Positions 21,345 to 34,529 are shown, numbered from the stretch's first letter. The stretch: DNA of 64,000 nt from Stereocaulon alpinum (GCA_018257865.1 JAEUBA010000003.1:310001-374000), one strand, 5' to 3'. The notes: generated by a model from the letters alone, not told the origin. Program-made: numbers and translations.

Positions 21345-22375
21345 ATGATACTGTCAAATCCTCTGCGGCAGCAGACTGCTCTGCGGGCATCTCTTCCTTC
21401 CATTTGTGTAAGTTCGAAAGCCTCGTACGCCACTCAGGCCGCCATGCTGACCTAGTTGCAGACACAATGTCTATACAATCCCAAGTCACAACGGCGGCGA
21501 CTGCACCATGTACCACAGCTTACTCATGACGAGACCTTTGCCGAGAAGGGCGTGGGTGCCATGCTTGGACCCGAATCCTACATCACAGCATGGCGAGACT
21601 ACCAGGGGTATCTGGTCGACCGATTGAACAGACTCACAGCTGGTACGACCCTCTACATCTCCTAACCACAAAACACCAATCCTCACCTACCAACCGAATC
21701 TAACCCCCTAATCCTCCTACAGACACCAAAGACTTCACGCGCCCAACAAAAGAAATCCTCCTCGAATACGCCCGCTCCCCAACGCACGCCTCCCTCTTCA
21801 ACCACGCCTCCATGGCCTGGAACAACCACTCCTTCTTCTCAACCCTAACCCCAACCCCCACCCCCCTCTCCCCCCTCCTAACCACCAAACTCTCCACCTC
21901 CTTCTCATCCCTCGACTCCTTCCGCGCCACCTTCCTCGCAACCGCAAACGCCATGTTCGGCCCCGGTTTCGTCTGGCTAGTCAAACGCACAAACCACAGC
22001 ATCACCGCAGCCGACACCCCCGAACTCGCTATCCTAACTACCTACCTCGCCGGCTCCCCGCTACCACGCGCACACTACAGACGCCAAGAACAAGACATGA
22101 ACACCGTATTGCAAGTCGGCGCCTTCGGTCCTCGGAGTGGCCGCGACCCCAAAATCGCCCCTGGGGGCGCGTTGATAGAACCAATGCTCTGCGTCAACAC
22201 ATGGCAGCACGTATGGCTACACGACTACGGTTTCGGCGGAAAAAGAGAATACTTAGAGCGATGGTGGGATTGTATAGATTGGGACGTCGTAGAAAGGAAT
22301 GCGCAATTCGATGCCGAGAAGAAGGGAGCTGGTCAGGGTGTCTCGAAGTTTAGTTTGAACATCGGTAGGAGATGA
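21345..22375 (+). CDS. RSM26: Mitochondrial 37S ribosomal protein mS42-like (SOD fold)
   Basis: Exons 21345-21407, 21462-21642 and 21723-22375; 298 aa. A mitochondrial presequence ('MILSNPLRQQTALRASLPSI') precedes a Fe/Mn superoxide dismutase fold: 'MAWNNHSFFST', 'FGPGFVWLVKRT', 'CVNTWQHVWLHDYG'. Metal-binding residues are partly lost. The N-terminal His-rich helix is absent, and the DxWEHAY aspartate is Asn in 'VNTWQHVW', though two His remain. That pattern is known for the fungal mitoribosomal proteins mS42/mS43 (Rsm26/Mrp1), which reuse the SOD fold structurally. The first and second splice joins are exact; exon 1 is a 63-nt targeting exon. Which of the two paralogues it is remains uncertain. 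Confidence 0.75.
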
Positions 22376-23236
22376 AGAGCTGCTGTGGTATAGGGACTAG
22401 CATCGAACAAATGTACTATAGCAAGCATTATTGAAAGCTAGCACACTCATCTGACTGTTATAGCTCAGTGGCATGACAATTGAGGAATACATTCTTCCCC
22501 CATCTCTTCTGCCTTTGGGCGGGAGACACCCAGCAGCTTCTCACTACGAGCTACATCCTACATCATCATTACTTTACCGCCTTACTTCCTTCGAAAGACC
22601 TACCTACCTACCGATCCCTCTCAAAAAGCTTGGCAGAAGCCATTCGGCGCATGCATAATCTCTCACACAGTCCACAATCTCAAACCTCATCATCAATGCC
22701 GTGGCTTGTCCATTAATGAGAATGCCCATATACTACATAACGAACGTTCGTATATCTACCCATGCTGTATCCATCCATCCATCCATCACAGAGCAGAGCA
22801 AGTAAGGAGATATCCATGAGGTAATTGAAGGTACCTTTGTGCTCCCGAATACAGGGCAGATGCGCCTGCATATACCGGACCAGATGTTGTAAGAAAAGGT
22901 CCATATCCTCCGTCTATCCAGTGTTTCTTTCCTCTGAGATTTGGTCCCTATTCAAGTATCATCCAAGCCTTTCACTCCCCTGCGCGCGTATGCAGCAGCG
23001 CATCACTAAACATTATGCTACCGCCTGACATAGGAGAAAAAAAATGTTCCATCGACGCCGGCCTGGGACCACCCTATGCCTGGTATCATAAGAAAAAGAA
23101 AAGAAAAACAAAGAAAGAAAATAGTAAAGGTTTCGCGGGATAGTCTGCTCGCTCGCTCGGCCCTAAGGCGCACGCATCATAAAGCCACTATAATGGCCAG
23201 ATCAGAGATATTCAAAGACGGCATCATCTCTGGTTA
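22376..23236. other. Intergenic between convergent genes
   Basis: No gene. Contains short simple repeats, including CCTACCTACCTACC near 22600 and a CCAT repeat near 22772-22788. Confidence 0.5.
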
Positions 23237-25967
23237 TCACCACTCACTCGGGACCTGGAAATCCGTGAATCCATGGACCAAAGCCCTTCTCCGTCTCGCC
23301 GCTTCTTGCTGGCTCTCCGTGCTGTATTCATTTGACCCTCCACTCTCGCTCTTGATCGTGCGCAGCCCGCCTTCGGTGTCCGCGTTCGTCATGCCGGCGT
23401 CACTGCCAATGTCTGCAATCCCCTCTGCTCCAGCGGCACCAGACGTAGCGACCCATTCTTCGGCCCTCTTGCGACCAATGCTAGTCGTGTCCTTGGCTTT
23501 CGGAGTAGGATGACGCATCGTAGGGACGGAGTCCACACTCTCGCCTCTACTCCGCCCATCTCCGAATTGGCCCCAAAGGATAGGCTTGTGGGCGCCTGGA
23601 CGAGCTTTGGGAAGCACAGGACCCCAGGTCGCGGGCACGGTCCAGCAGTGACTCCGCTTATGCTCAGCTTCTTCCTCAGGCGGGGCGCCGCGCTCAGCCC
23701 AGGGGGTTACACCCTTCATTTGCGGACAAAGGTGGTATTGTGCGCCTTCTTTGTAGCGGAGATTGGGACTATCGACCGAGACGGTTGCAAGGACTTGTAG
23801 AATGCCATAGACAAGGATCCAGCGGCCTCGACGAGCTTCGAAGGGGTCAAGGGAGTCGACTTGATCGCTTTGTTCGAAGCGGATGAAGTTTGTTACAAGG
23901 TCGGTGTGCATGTATTGGTCGCGGAGGGTGTAGACGTTGCTGGCTTCGGCGTAGGAGAGAGCTTTGCGGCGGGATTGTGCGAGTATGTCGGTCGGGGAGT
24001 TGGGTTTCTTGAGGGTGAAGGTAGTTTTGGGCTTCGATTGGACTGGCACGGAGGTTGGTGTAATTGGGTAGGGGTGCGGGATGTGAGGGAAACCATTGCT
24101 GTTGTCGAAGCCGAGGAGGATGTCCGTAAAGGGAAGTTCGAAGGTATCGGCACGGAAATTCTGGCCAGACCGGCTAGTGATTATCCATTTCTGTCCTGGG
24201 CGATACTCGGTTCCATCAAATATAATGTCTCGGTCTACCAGATAGTCGTACAGTCCATGGAAGTCATTCTTAAGACGCATGACCATATCGCGCGTTAGCC
24301 AGGTCTGCTCATGACTTGGCGGCCAGTGCAAGAAAGCATTCTCGTAGTACTTGCACAGCCATTTCCTCAACCTATCAAAGCAGCCTCGAGCAGGAGACGG
24401 TGGTGCGGTCGTAGTTGGCCACATTTCGCTGAAGTCGAAGGTCAGAAACCAATTCTGTGCACCATGTATACGCTCTTCAATTTCCATATTGGCGTTCTGC
24501 AGGAACATCTTGGTGTGTGGTGTAATGTAGCGCCATTCCGGTATGGTCTGAAGCCCCATATCCAGCATGCCTACACAGTGCACGAAAGCCTCAATGTAGC
24601 CCTCTCTCCATTGTACGTTAGGAGCCTCGCTGAAAGCAAGCAGTGATGCCGCGTATGAAGGGTTGTTCCGGACATCGTCAAACTGATGACGGACGATGTA
24701 GTCCGTGATCCAGGCAACTTTGCTGATGTTCCTGTCCAGGTAATCCGGATACATCGTGACGCGTTCGAACAATTTGGTCATCGCCTCGTGTAAGGTCGTA
24801 CCAACCAGTGCGCTGGCATCGTACATGACGGCGAAGAAGTTTCGGGTGGTGATATGCCATATAGTGGAATGTATTCCCGTCTCACCACCAGGCCAAGGTA
24901 TGTAAATCTCATGCTGTATTCCTGTCGGGGCCCTCGGTACCAATTGTTTCGGGAGGTCCAGAGGACGTATGGCGTCGACATCACCTTCGTCGTCGGATCG
25001 TATTACAGTGGGGGAGTGATAGCCGTCGTAGTCCATCACGTCGGGTGAGATACTTCTTCCGCGCCTTTCATCGGGATAGAACCTTGGCCAGCCTTCAGGT
25101 TCGGAAATGTGGTGCAGCATGTCAATGAATGCTCTGGATCCCGATTGCTCGATGACTCTAGAGTTGATACGGAAGGACGGCGGTGGTTTGGTGCGCGAAC
25201 CACGCATGTACATGTAGACGAATGTATCTCCATTTTCATCCCATAGCTCGGGGTTCTGCACACTTGATTAGCAAGTAACCTATCAGAATAACGTTGGCGA
25301 TCCTTACATTCGACAACGACTTCCAGCCAAGCTGTGGAAGCTTTCCTCCACCCTCAAACCTCCTTATCTTGTGAATAACGGACTCCTGCTGCTGCCTCTG
25401 CCGCGGCGCAGAAGTCGAATGTGAGTGGTGGCCGGTCGAATAGGTCTCTTGGCCTTCTGAAGGCGTTGTGCTTGCCGACAGCGATGGTACAGCACCAATT
25501 GACGGTGTAAAGTCGGTACTTCGAGAACCGAAATCTGAAGTTGCACTAGATATGTCCGGACGCCTGTTGCCCTTATCCCCACTGTCCTTCTTTCCCTTGA
25601 TCAGTCCACCAATTTTCCCGCGTAGACTCGAGCTCATGCCATCGAGGTGTGTCCGAAAGTCGCTCTTCTCAATTGCCGAAGCAACGATGATTGGGCGAGG
25701 TTTGCGCATATGAGGAGGCATGTGGGGGAGAGGGTATCCATAGGTGCTGCTGGCAGACGAAGCTGATCGACGACGCGGACGAGGTGATGTTGGAGACATA
25801 TACGAGGGGTTCGTCGATATGTTTGGCCGCCCGGACAGTGACATGGGTGTTTCTGGGTAGCCATAGATGTATGGATCTTCAACGCCATAGTGAGAATACT
25901 CCTTATAAGCGCGTTTGTCTGCCTGCTCAACGGTATGCTTGCGCACGTAGGCGCTCCGTCCAGACAT
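23237..25967 (-). CDS. DUF8004-like large fungal protein
   Basis: Exons 25967-25308 and 25255-23237; 892 aa. N-terminal 220 residues are low-complexity and basic (Ser/Pro/Tyr-rich). The splice joins '..LPQLGWKSLSN' to 'NPELWDENGDTFVYMYMRGS', a block typical of the uncharacterised fungal DUF8004 family. A mostly helical central domain follows ('YIPWPGGETGIHSTIWHIT', 'FFAVMYDASALVGTTLHEAM'). The C-terminal third contains 'GRWILVYGILQVLATVSVD' and a disordered tail with 'GRKRAEEW'. No catalytic motif, signal peptide or clear TM segment. Start chosen at the ATG of 'MSGRSAYVRK'. Probably cytosolic or signalling-associated; function unknown. Confidence 0.75.
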
Positions 25968-27883
25968 GTTGGGCGATGAACAACGTGTAGCAGACGTCAA
26001 GAACTGTAGGGTGAACTCATGAGCCTCTTGACTTGATTGAAAATGTCACAGCGCCCCGACAGCGGTTTCACGGGCTGCAATTGTTGCTTTGAATAGGCGG
26101 ATAGGCGAACCGGCGAATCCCACGATATTGGGAAATGTGGAGCTCAAAGTGACAGCGCGGCGCTGTGCCTGGATTCTCAATGGACCAGCCAAAGGTGGGA
26201 ACCCGTCAAGATAACCGGTTGGACATCAGCGGCGTGGAATTCCCCGTTGTGTAGTACTTTAGTAGCACTTGAGTCGATTTGGATTCACCAGTGCCGTTTG
26301 TTGTCTAGTGTCAACGCCAAGGGCAAAGTGCAAAAGAAGATACTACCAGGCGAGGCAGGTGAGCGGCGTTGGGGATAGGGAGATCATAAGGGGGACCAGG
26401 TGAGGTAGGTGACTTTGTGATCGGTCCGAAGCGAGGGCAAAAGCTCGAAAACTTTCCAAAAGCAAGGGCGAGAGGGCGAGAGGGCGAGAGGGCAAGTGAG
26501 ACTGATAACTGTGTTTGAAGGATGGGACCCTGTAAGGACAACCTGACCACTGGCATCGACTAATTCACTGAGTCAAGGCCAATTACAATCGGTATGACAA
26601 TTACTTGGACGGGATAATCAGTAGATCTATTGTCATTTCCTCGTGTAATAACGGCAATGTATAATCGGTCTAACAGCCTTAGGTGCATGTGAAGTGGAGG
26701 CGATTATGCGAAAGTACCTAGTCTGGCTACTGTTTGAGCTTCATCGGACATCGCACAAGTCGCACAAATCGCACAAATCGCACAACTCCCTTCGCTTGGC
26801 CCGGTCTACCCCGGCGCTTCCCAAGGAGGCTTGAAGGCTTGAAGGGGCCCCCCCTTGTACCTGATGCTGATGGCCACATGTTGACCCTTGCAGCACATCA
26901 CTCTCCGCAACCATTCTCCCGGTACGGCAACATTGCGAATGGCTTTTGCCTCTGCTTCCAAGTTAGACCATCTATTCGAACCTGCTTCACCACGATACAT
27001 GTCATAGCGCTCCAACAAGCGACCTGCGTTTCATAATGTTTGTCAAGTTTTCTGTCATGCATACGTATTCGCGACGGATCATGCTACTCCTCTAAATCAA
27101 CGCTATGGCGACATTCCTCTAAGCTTGCGGTGACACCACTCGAGCCGACTCGCACGCATATACAACACAAGCGGAACCGGCGACTAGGAACCTCTTCTTC
27201 AATCAGGGAGTACCCGTGGTACTTAATGGCTACCGCGCTCTAACAACGACTTTCATCTCTAGTGCTACTGCTGTTTGATGTGAAGCCAAGTGCTCCGCTT
27301 CCATGCATCAAACCCAATGAGGCAATCCTGAGTGGAGTGAGGCTATGTTTGAGCCAACTTTCCCGTCTTCTCATCCCATCAGCTTGCTGGGCCGCAAACT
27401 GGCTTACCCCCCTGCCACATGGCTGCCTCCAATTATTGCTGCTCATATGCCAAATATCGACTCATCGTGCCGATCTCCGTCGCACATGACCTTCAGTTGG
27501 GGGGGTCTAAAGGAGTCTTGCGGGGTCCACGTCCCCTAAGCCAGGCACCGTCAACTTCATAGCCAAGACACTGGACCCCATTGGGTAGAAGCTCCGCGCG
27601 AATATTCGGCTCACGGACCATGTTTGAGATAGACCATGATGCAGCCAGCCGCATGCAACGTTCCTGCATCTTATAGCTTCTGAGTAGTGTTTGCGGTGAG
27701 ACTAACAATCTCTCAACCGTAGCGGCATGTCGTCGCCCGCTGTGCTAGCAGAGCTCGTATTCACACAATGCAAGGGGAAAGAGGTCGGTCAGTAGCAGCC
27801 GGCTTTGTCAGCGTAAGATGTCTCGCACCGTACGAGGATCTTGATCAGCGGACGTTGACGGCGTGACCGAGGATATGTTCAAT
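25968..27883. other. Gene-free 1.9 kb with 9-bp tandem repeats
   Basis: No supported gene in either strand. Two micro-repeat tracts: GGCGAGAGG-type units at about 26466-26493 and four 9-bp units (CGCACAAAT and variants) at 26752-26787. This is the longest gene-free stretch in the window. Confidence 0.5.
26752..26787. repeat. 9-bp tandem repeat, four units
   Basis: CGCACAAGT, CGCACAAAT, CGCACAAAT, CGCACAACT in direct succession. The unit length is a multiple of three but the surrounding frame has no coding support. Confidence 0.75.
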
Positions 27884-29732
27884 TCATGGTCTTTGTGCTT
27901 TCCGTAAAGCCCACACCCGCTTCAGCTCTTTTAGAGCACTCATGATCAGCGGAACTCCAATGGGCCCCAACAAGGGCAGATAAACGGCGACCTTGTGCTC
28001 GTCTGGGAAGTAGACCTGGCCAACCATGCTTTTCTCGAAGAAGCCCCGTTCTGCTTCGGCCTCGGCGATCCGAGCATTCTCCAGAGCCTCAGTAAACTTG
28101 CCCTCTTTGAGCGCGTTGCATGTATGTCGAAGATGACTCAGCGTAGTGTCAACAGCTGTTGAAACTGTCTCAGGGATAGCAATGGAGGGGAGTGCTACTG
28201 TTAGTCTTGCCAAAGAACCCATTGTTGAGGAGGCAGACAGAAGCAACGAAGCGGCGCGGATGCGAGTAAGGGTTTGCAGCTGTAAAGGAAGCGATGGTGG
28301 AGTTTGAGGCGCTCCCAGAAAGGATAACAATTGATGAGAGAATGTTAGCAGAGCCGGCTGAATAGCTTCTTTTGACAGCGTCGACTCGGTCGATGTGGCA
28401 TTCGCATCCTGAGGATTTAAGATGACAACACCGCCCCATTGCGGGATCAACCAGCTTGAAGCTTGACTGCCTTTGACCACAAGAGGTGAGGTCGCTTGAT
28501 CGGGTGCGTAGAGCACGAAGTTCAGCGTTGGACCGGCTCCAATACTGGGACTGAGAGGCCATTCAGCTGCGTTAATGAAGCCACTTAAGTCCTCTTCCTG
28601 TAATGTCCACACTCCATGTTCTGTGTCATATTCAGGTGCGTGAACCGATGGAGAAAAGGTAGCATAGAGCTGCACCTGCGTGTCCACCGTGAAATTGCTC
28701 ACGGCAGAGATCGAATCCAACAACGGCGTGAAGTACGCGGCAAGAGCCGACTCAATATTCCACGAGGAAGGTGACGCAGAAGGAGTGAAAAGCGACATTG
28801 TAATGTGGTATGTCGGAGCGTATTTGAGAGATCTTGTCATACGGCTCGCCAGCCTCGCAGCCATCTCAGGGTTGATTGATCTATTCGGTCTCAACCTTAT
28901 CTCCCTTGACCCAGAACCGGCCGCTGGGGAAACATAGGGAGATTGCGAGGCGGATTGGATACCGGCAGCGGATTGACTCAGTATGTTGGCAACTATGGCT
29001 TGCTCTTCCGCAAAGAGCTCTTGCAATTTGTTCGCGATAAATGCAGCCAACGCGGAAGAGCTTGAAGAGACTGAAGGTATTTGATTGGGTGGGTATACAA
29101 CGTCCAGTATGGTCGAGTGAGACTGTAAGTCTGACCGAGTTGCTTGTATACCTTCATAGGCCCGAAGTCTGACAGTCAACGCCGAATCATCCCCAACGTC
29201 TGAATCCCTGTATGACTGGAAGTCCTCGTCGATGTCCAAGCCTTGACTCTCAGGTATAGACGCATTCCTGCGGCTTAGGTTCGATAGGGATGTCGTCAAT
29301 CGTAGTCGTAAATGATGGGCCGAGAACTCGTTTAGATCATCGAGTGCATGTTGAGTCATACGCACCAGGTGCGCAGCTTCGGCATCTTGTAGGAAGGGTG
29401 CCTCAATTGCTATTTGGAGAGGGAAAGAGGGTTTGCAGGCCTAGGATGTAGATGAGCAGCTAGTGGTAATGGAGGAGATTAGTCAAGACGCGCACCTTGC
29501 CATCCGCCCAGTCTAGCATCTCTCGTAAAGGGAGCCGTGTCCGGTGGATGGATGTAGTCCATAGCCATACTGGAAGCCCAAGAAAAACAACGACTGCCCA
29601 AAAGGAGACAATGACGAGGCCTCTAACGCGTATACCGTCCAGGGTTTCTGCCGGAGGCTTGTTCGATGGCTGTACAAGAGACTTCAGCTTATGGTCCCCA
29701 TTTCCTTCTCCAACATCCGTCCCTGCTGCCAT
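27884..29732 (-). CDS. GPI17: GPI transamidase component PIG-S (GPI17)
   Basis: Exons 29732-29496 and 29440-27884; 597 aa. Subunit of the ER-luminal complex that attaches GPI anchors to proteins. The N-terminal block 'GLVIVSFWAVVVFLGLPVWL' is the first TM segment and 'WTTSIHRTRLPLREMLDWA' follows, both characteristic of PIG-S. The luminal domain contains 'LKYAPTYHITMSLFTPSASP' and 'FVLYAPDQATSPLVVKG'. A second TM segment near the C-terminus ('VAVYLPLLGPIGVPLIMSAL') is followed by a short basic tail. The 55-nt intron has GTGCGC and CTAG ends. Length and two-TM topology fit the family. Confidence 0.9.
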
Positions 29733-30368
29733 AATAAAAATTTACGTGGCCAAATGCACGATGAGATGTGTGTATTGGGAGCTCAAATCGGGGAGCTGCA
29801 CTCAGCCCTACGAGGCGAGCAAGCTGTAGAACTCAATCACCGTCGGCGGAACATTTTCCGTTTCTTCAACCTCGATCCTTTCAGGCAACCTTCAACGCTG
29901 GGATCATTATTCATGAATCTGCCTTATGGAAGTCCTCGGCTGAATCATGTCAGCATCTCATGAAATCCGTATGGGTCGCCTGGAGCTGCAGGGTACCTTA
30001 TCGTCACACGTGGAGAGCATAGGAGATGCAGAAAGCTTCACTCATCAGCATTGCAACGAGCTTCCTCTTTGGGATAGCCACGTCAACGTCCAGCCTTATC
30101 AATTCACTTTTTGGCCTAGGCCACGAGTCGGACCTGGGTCTAACGTTCGTAGTCGCCCTGGTTCAACGTTAAACAGTCCTTATGACGTTGCTCCGGTTCC
30201 TGGCGGGGAACTCTCAACTGCCAAACATGGATGAAGTGGGGACTGCTTACGATGATGGAATCCCCTTATCAGCGTGCACAATGTACAAAACGTGGCGCTG
30301 GCCTTCTCTCTCTATGGGAAGTCTTGTCCGGTCAATTCAGAAGGTTCGGATTAGAGGTATATGAAAAC
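29733..30368. other. Divergent intergenic region (GPI17 / amidase)
   Basis: 5' flanks of two head-to-head genes; several short overlapping open frames without support. Confidence 0.45.
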
Positions 30369-32349
30369 ATGCATTCGCGGTTCGCCATTCCGGTTCTACT
30401 ATTCTCCGTGTTACTCGCTTTCGTGTGTGGGCAAACATGTCCAAATACGACAGGTTCGAAAGACTCTTGCTCTTTCAAGTCCAAGACTAAGTAAATGCTC
30501 TAGTTGAAACAATATCGGGATTTCCAGCCTTGATCGAAGTAACATTAGAAGAGCTTGAGACCGGTCTTGAGAGCGGCTCCTTCACAAGCGTCGACCTTGT
30601 CAATGTACGGATTTCATTCATCTCACAGAATCATTTTGTTATTAATTCTTATAATCAGGCGTATGTTGCAAGGATCCTAGAGGTCAATGGCACTCTCAAT
30701 TGCGTCACGGAGATCAACCCGGACGCGCTCAGCATTGCTGCCGAGCTTGATGCAGAGCGGGCCAATGGCACTACTAGGGGACCGTTACATGGAGTGCCAA
30801 TTATCATTAAAAATAACATTGCAACAAATGATAAAATGAACAATACCTCGGGATCCTTTGCTTTATATGGGGCGAAAGTGCCAAAAGACTCCACTCTAGC
30901 TTCCAAGTTAAGGGCTGCCGGTGTGATCATACTTGGAAAATCCAACCTGAGCCAGTGGGCCAACTTCAGATCCTTCAACAGTACCAACGGTTGGAGTGCT
31001 TACGGTGGTCAAACATTCGGAGTCTACTACCCAGAGGAAGATCCTAGTGGTAGTTCCAGTGGAAGCGGTGTTGTATCAGCGATTGGGTTGGCATTTGCTG
31101 CCCTCGGAACAGAGGTGAGCTCGCCAAAAACCATTACATCCGAAATGTTGACCTTAGCAGACAAGCGGCAGCATCCTTAGCCCCAGCGAATTCAGCAACT
31201 TAGTCGGCATCAAGCCTACGGTAGGACTGACTTCGCGCAACCTGGTAATCCCCATTTCCCAACGTCAGGATACAGTCGGCCCCATGGCCCGCACAGTGAA
31301 AGACGCCGCCTACGTCCTCCAAGCCATAGCCGGCAAAGATCCCCTGGACAACTACACCCTCGCCCAACCCTTCGATACACCACCCGACTACGTCGCTGCT
31401 TGCAACTTCTCCGCCCTACGAGGGAAACGAATCGGCGTTCCAAGAAACGTAATCGACCCAACCATGGAGCCAGACAACACCGTAGTCAATGCCTTTAACG
31501 CCGCCGTGCAAACGATAAAGAACGCTGGCGCGACTATTGTAGACAACACCAACATTACAGCCTTCGCACTAGACCAATATAACAACGGCAGCGCCGAGAC
31601 CATCGTCCTAGACGCTGATTTCATCGTCAACCTCGCAGAATACCTCGCAATGCTATCATACAATCCACAAAACGTACACTCTCTCGAAGAAGTCCGAACC
31701 TTCACTCAGCACTTCCCACAAGAAGACTACCCAGATCGTGACACCAAGGTCTGGGATCAAGCGCTAGCTCTAGGATACAACAACACCGACCCAAGATTCT
31801 GGGCCGCCTACCAACTCAATCTCGAAATCGCCGGCCCCCAAGGAATTCTAGGCCTCTTGAAAAATTACAGTCTCGACGCCTTAATCCTGCCCACGAACTT
31901 CTCGCCCGGTTTACCGGCTCTAGTAGGCACACCAGTCATCACAGTCCCCCTCGGCTTCCTACCACCCAGCGAGCCCGTGGTGCGAAACATGCGCGGCACA
32001 CCCGTTGAAATTGGCCCCAACATCCCGTAAGCCCTTCCCCACTCTCCTTTCCATTCATAAACCCCCAACCCAACCCAACCCTAACATCCAAACACCCAGA
32101 TTCGGCCTCTCCTTCCTCGGCCCCGCATGGTCCGAAGCAACTCTAATCGGCTTCGCATACGCATTCGAGCAGAGGACTATGGTGCGGAATAAAGTACAGC
32201 CGTATATAGTCCCTAGCACGGAGTTGGTTGATGTAGTGGGCAAGGGCGTTAATGCGTCGATTAGTGTTGAGAAGAGGGGGTACGTGAGTTCGGGGAAGAA
32301 ATTTGGGGCGGTGAGGACGCCGAAGAGGAGGGGGGGTGGGGAGATGTAG
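30369..32349 (+). CDS. Secreted amidase (amidase signature family)
   Basis: Exons 30369-30453, 30504-30604, 30659-31114, 31161-32026 and 32100-32349; 585 aa. Hydrolyses C-N amide bonds. Signal peptide 'MHSRFAIPVLLFSVLLAFVC' with cleavage near 'CGQ'. The amidase-signature catalytic Lys is in 'GVPIIIKNNIAT'. The Gly/Ser-rich segment 'DPSGSSSGSGVVSAIGLAF' supplies the cis-Ser, and after splicing 'GTETSGSILSPSEFSNLVGI' supplies the nucleophile Ser. 'GPMARTVKDAAYVLQAIAG' follows as usual. Many N-glycosylation sequons (NxT/S) fit secretion. The enzyme is longer than bacterial amidases, normal for secreted fungal ones. Substrate unknown. It converges with the acyl-CoA synthetase gene 166 bp away. 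Confidence 0.85.
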
Positions 32350-32515
32350 GGCATGAGTGTAACAAAGGGGAGTAGGGATAGATAGTAGAGTCATTGGTCG
32401 TGCATGATCTAACGATTTAGGTATATATAAGATAACGCCTCCAATGCTTCAAGCTAGCTCAAGTCCATGGTATCATCCCAACGCTGTACCCCGTCCCTTC
32501 TCATCTCCAACGCCC

Positions 32516-34529
32516 TCATAACCTAACCCTCCCCCTCCTCAACTCCTCCCAATCCCCCCCCTCAAAAACTACATACCGTCCCCCCCTCAACCAAAAGACC
32601 GTCTCCCCCCCAACCCTCTCCGGATCAACACCCTCACCCCTCAACACAGCCTTCTGCTGCTTATTAGTCCCCGTAGTCTTATGCGCCGTGACGACCCTCA
32701 AAAAAGCCGGAACACTATACTTCGGCAAGCCCCTAATCACATGTTTCGCCACACCCTCAAGAACGCCCTCATCAACGACATCGTCTTTGAAAAGAACAGC
32801 AGCACATCCCGCGCGCCCATCATGATGCGGGACCTCGACGCCGTAGACATTAGCTTCGAGAATAGAAGGGTGGGTGCCGAGCACCTCGCTGACTTCAGCC
32901 GTCGAGACATTCTCGCTTTTCCAGCGGAACGTGTCGCCGATACGATCGCAGAACCACCAGCGCCCTTCGCTGTCCCATTTCAGGACGTCGCCGGAGCGGA
33001 CGTAGGCGTCGCCTGTGACGAGGACGTCGCGGAGGATCTTAGTTTGGTTGGCGGCTTCGTTGTTGAAGTAGCCTTGGAATTTAGTGTAGATGTCTTTGGG
33101 GTCGACTTTGAACAGTAGTTCGCCTGGTTCGCCTGTCTTGACGCGCTTGCAGAAGTTGTGGGGTGCTGTGCGTAAAGGTGCTTCGGTAGTCCAGTCGACT
33201 TCGACGAGCGCGATCATTTTGCTGAGTATTAGGGAGGAGAGGGAGCCATTGCGCCCAATGGCGCCGGAGGAGAATGTGTTTGAGCTGAGGTTCCATGTCG
33301 CAGAGACACCTTCAGTAGCCCCGTAAAACTCGCCAATCGTTTCGATGCCAAAGCGAGTTTTGAATCTCTCCCATACATCAGGTCTCAAGCCGTTTCCAAA
33401 AGCGATTCTGACGTTATTAGCCTTGTCGAGGTTGGCGCCTGTCTTTGGGTCGAGTTGGGGAGGGACGGCGAGGAGATAGCGGCATGTTTCGCCTACGTAT
33501 TGAATTATGGTTGCTTTATGTTTTCGGACATCGCTCCAGAAGGTTTGGGTGGAGAAGCGATGGCCTAGGATGAGGGTGGAGCCTGTTATGAGGGTTGTGT
33601 TGAAGGCGAGGGTGGCGGCTGAGGAGTGATATAGGGGCATGCACTGCGTTAATCAGTAGACGTTTGGAGACGGGTATGGGAAAGAGGCTCACGGTGTAGT
33701 ATCTGTCGCTTTTCTTTATGCCAAGCCATTGAGGCATGAAGCCTACCAGGAGAAGGCACTTTTGCCAGCTCACGACTGCAGGCTTTGGTAGGCCAGTGGT
33801 GCCGCTAGTGAATATGAGGATGGCGATGTCGAGTTTCCCGGCTTTTCTTGATTCGTCGGGTTCTCGTAAGCCTTGCACGGTCAATATTTCCTGCTCCAGT
33901 GCCGGGTTGAAGTACACCACTTCCACTGGCCCCTTGCCATCTCTTGCTTTCGGCGAGGCGAACGTCTCTACCACCTCCTGCGTGAATTGCTCTTTGACCT
34001 CTGGATCGACAAACAAGATCCTCGCGGTAGATGACTTAACCGAGTGCACCAATGGATCGCCGGTCAGGTTGTAATTGATGAACGCCGGCGTAGCGCCAAT
34101 ACTCCATATACCCATCCACAAAAAGACGAACAATGGGGAGTTCATGCAATCCATTGCGACCACCTCCCTCGGTGCGATTGCGTATGTGGTCTTGAGCCAT
34201 GTCCCATACTTCAATACAATATCATACACCTCCAGATATGTCCAACTCTTATCGCCATAGACCAAAAACTCATCATTTGCAGTTTTCTTATCTATCGCCT
34301 GGCGTTCCAGGTCGTAGAAGAGATTGACGCGCTCATTGTTATGCCTAATAGCAATCTTGGTATGTGCTCCAACAAGGCCTCTTATTAGGACCAAGTCATA
34401 ATTAAGCTGTGTCTTCGCGATGAACCAAGCTGCTCCAGCCAGAGCTGCCGGCCCCGCAATGGCGAGAGGGACTGTATCCTATCAGCGCCGCTTCGGAATT
34501 GTAGAAGGGCATGATGACTTACTCGCCAT
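32516..34529 (-). CDS. FAT1: FATP-type very-long-chain fatty acyl-CoA synthetase
   Basis: Exons 34529-34523 (only 7 coding nt), 34471-33693 and 33643-32516; 637 aa. Activates long or very-long-chain fatty acids to CoA thioesters, at ER, lipid droplet or peroxisome. An N-terminal hydrophobic segment 'PLAIAGPAALAGAAWFIAK' appears only after the first splice. The AMP-binding P-loop is 'ILIFTSGTTGLPKPAV', then 'PLYHSSAATLAFNTTLITGS', 'IGEFYGATEGV' and the FATP block 'VRSGDVLKWDSEGRWWFCDR'. The C-terminus 'RGRVRL' is not a standard peroxisomal PTS1, though it is loosely similar. It diverges from the cutinase gene, which may supply fatty acids. Fatty-acid transport protein and bile-acid-CoA-ligase-like names are alternatives. 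Confidence 0.85.

Noticed and set aside
23893..24298. ORFs in other frames inside the DUF8004-like gene
   Set aside because: They are shadows of the minus-strand coding frame.
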